Origin: an uncultured bacterium
GTDB lineage: Bacteria; Bacillota; Clostridia; Oscillospirales; Acutalibacteraceae
Assembly: GCA_905215105.1 (NCBI GenBank)
Contig: CAJMOI010000020.1
Span: 1-21,776 of the forward strand
Direction: 5' to 3'
DNA length: 21,776 nucleotides
Shown: in pieces, positions 21,137 to 21,776 of the stretch
Layout of the letters: each line of letters opens with the position of its first letter
Position numbering within the stretch: position 1 is the stretch's first letter
The notes under the pieces: model-generated
The model's input: the letters and a program-made list of their open reading frames with translations, nothing else
The model's database searches: none
What the model was told of the DNA's origin: nothing
Position numbers and translations under genes: made by a program

Positions 21137-21541
21137 TTGGTATACCGACTTTTGCAGAAATTCCAATACTGGATGATGGGCCGGAACGGCACGGACCAGC
21201 TGGCGCTGGCGGCGCTGATTGCAGGCTTGATTCTTTCGGTAGTGGGACAGCTGTTTTTCTGGCCGCTGGTTTTTGTTTCCTATCTGCTCTATTTCTGGAC
21301 TCTGTTCCGCGTATTCTCCCGGAACCTGCCGGCACGGCAGCGGGAAAATATGGCCTTTTTACAGGTCTGGTACCGGGTCAAGGGCTGGTTTTCCAGACAG
21401 AAAACCGCCTTCCGCCAGCGGAAGGATTATAAATATTTCAAATGCCCCAGCTGCGGCCTGCACCTGCGTGCGCCCAGAGGAAGGGGAAAAATTGAAGTTA
21501 CCTGTCAGAAATGCCATACCCGGTTTATCCGCCGCGTCTGA
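21137..21541 (+). CDS. Small membrane protein with C-terminal zinc ribbon
   Basis: 134 residues, family not named by me. Two adjacent membrane helices (about 21-39 and 41-58) are followed by a basic linker (60-98). A zinc ribbon with C103xxC106 and C123xxC126 (KCPSCGLHLRAPRGRG, then TCQKCHTRF) closes the protein, probably on the cytoplasmic side given the positive linker. Function unknown; zinc ribbons of this type bind nucleic acid or proteins. Start is TTG at 21137, supported by AAAGGAG (21121-21127) about 10 bases upstream; MMGRNG further in (about 21173) lacks a ribosome site. Single gene between its own promoter and terminator. Confidence 0.78.
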   Translation: MVYRLLQKFQYWMMGRNGTDQLALAALIAGLILSVVGQLFFWPLVFVSYLLYFWTLFRVFSRNLPARQRENMAFLQVWYRVKGWFSRQKTAFRQRKDYKYFKCPSCGLHLRAPRGRGKIEVTCQKCHTRFIRRV

Positions 21542-21549
21542 CAGCACAG

Positions 21550-21587
21550 GCCTGTTTCGGTGTTTTCTGCCGGGACAGGCTTTTTTT
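21550..21587 (+). terminator. Terminator of the zinc-ribbon gene
   Basis: An 11-bp stem with two G-U pairs, GCCTGTTTCGG/CCGGGACAGGC (21550-21560 with 21570-21580), followed by seven T's. Confidence 0.88.
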
Positions 21588-21638
21588 CCGGAAAATCCGC
21601 CGATTACAGGATTGACACTGTTTTTTTTACGCCGGGAA

Positions 21639-21647
21639 TGCTATAAT
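21639..21647 (+). promoter_or_regulatory. Extended -10 promoter near the window end
   Basis: TGC-TATAAT (-10 at 21642-21647). TTGACA at 21612-21617 is 24 bases from it, too far for a normal -35. It would drive the sequence leaving the window. Confidence 0.55.
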
Positions 21648-21754
21648 AAAATGGAATTTGTCAAGCTGTTTGCGGGGGTTTTAGGGCGTTTCTGAAAACG
21701 AAGAAATGGACGGATTTTTCACAAGCAACAGACAGATACAAGGCAAAAAACGCA

Positions 21755-21773
21755 GGAATCCTTGATGGATTCC
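21755..21773. repeat. Inverted repeat at the window edge
   Basis: GGAATCC-TTGAT-GGATTCC, 7-bp arms, directly before the window ends. It follows about 100 bases with no ORF of note. It could be the centre of a longer palindrome that continues outside. Confidence 0.45.
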
Positions 21774-21776
21774 GAG

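Noticed and set aside
21612..21647. TTGACA paired with TATAAT at the window end
   Set aside because: The spacer is 24 bases, outside the working range, so only the extended -10 is counted.
21652..21696. 14-codon frame MEFVKLFAGVLGRF after the last promoter
   Set aside because: No Shine-Dalgarno and too short to judge; possible leader peptide but unsupported.

Overview
The window looks like a chromosomal segment of a moderately GC-rich, low-copy Firmicute, most likely a gut Oscillospiraceae (Clostridium cluster IV). The reasons are Gram-positive style AGGAGG ribosome sites, a tRNA-dependent T-box leader, frequent TTG and GTG starts, strong sigma-A promoters often carrying an extended TGn -10, and a rubrerythrin typical of anaerobes. 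The species assignment is inference. I see no insertion sequence, prophage, CRISPR array, tRNA or rRNA.

Layout, left to right. 1-222 is the 3' end of a GH32 beta-fructosidase gene, followed by a terminator. 223-871 has no confident gene but holds a perfect-consensus minus-strand promoter and a strong hairpin terminator, which together outline a possible small RNA or attenuator leader. 872-2636 is a TrpB2-type tryptophan synthase beta gene under a Trp-specific T-box, itself driven by a second perfect promoter. Next come an NAD(P)-malic enzyme (minus) and a divergent rubrerythrin (plus) with a PerR-like palindrome between them. A stand-alone Smr protein and an orphan beta-rich protein diverge at 5.1-5.3 kb. 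An AI-2E-family permease (minus) is followed by a 600-base AT-rich gap containing a clear promoter-to-terminator unit with no ORF, a candidate structured non-coding RNA (about 8306-8545).

From 8.5 kb: a MATE exporter (minus) diverges from a ROK sugar kinase (plus). A translationally coupled MarR regulator / YczE-like membrane protein pair follows. Then come a minus-strand lipoprotein-ybaK pair, and a minus-strand pair of a HAD phosphatase and an M14 gamma-D-Glu-diaminopimelate-type peptidase. A DUF1624 membrane acyltransferase-like gene (plus) has a structured leader, and tex follows. A YcxB-like membrane protein (minus) has its Shine-Dalgarno separated from the start codon by a hairpin. A small ribbon-helix-helix protein (minus), the ychF GTPase (plus) and a small zinc-ribbon membrane protein (plus) complete the genes. 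The last 190 bases contain a promoter-like site and the left part of an unexplained, partly palindromic sequence cut by the window end.

Most genes are housekeeping or short accessory units with their own promoter, often paired by bidirectional terminators. The most interesting material is in the RNA layer: two candidate small RNAs/leaders (about 586-728 minus and 8306-8545 plus), a structured leader before the DUF1624 gene, and the hairpin-bridged ribosome site at 19.24 kb. None has been tested here by alignment or folding software.
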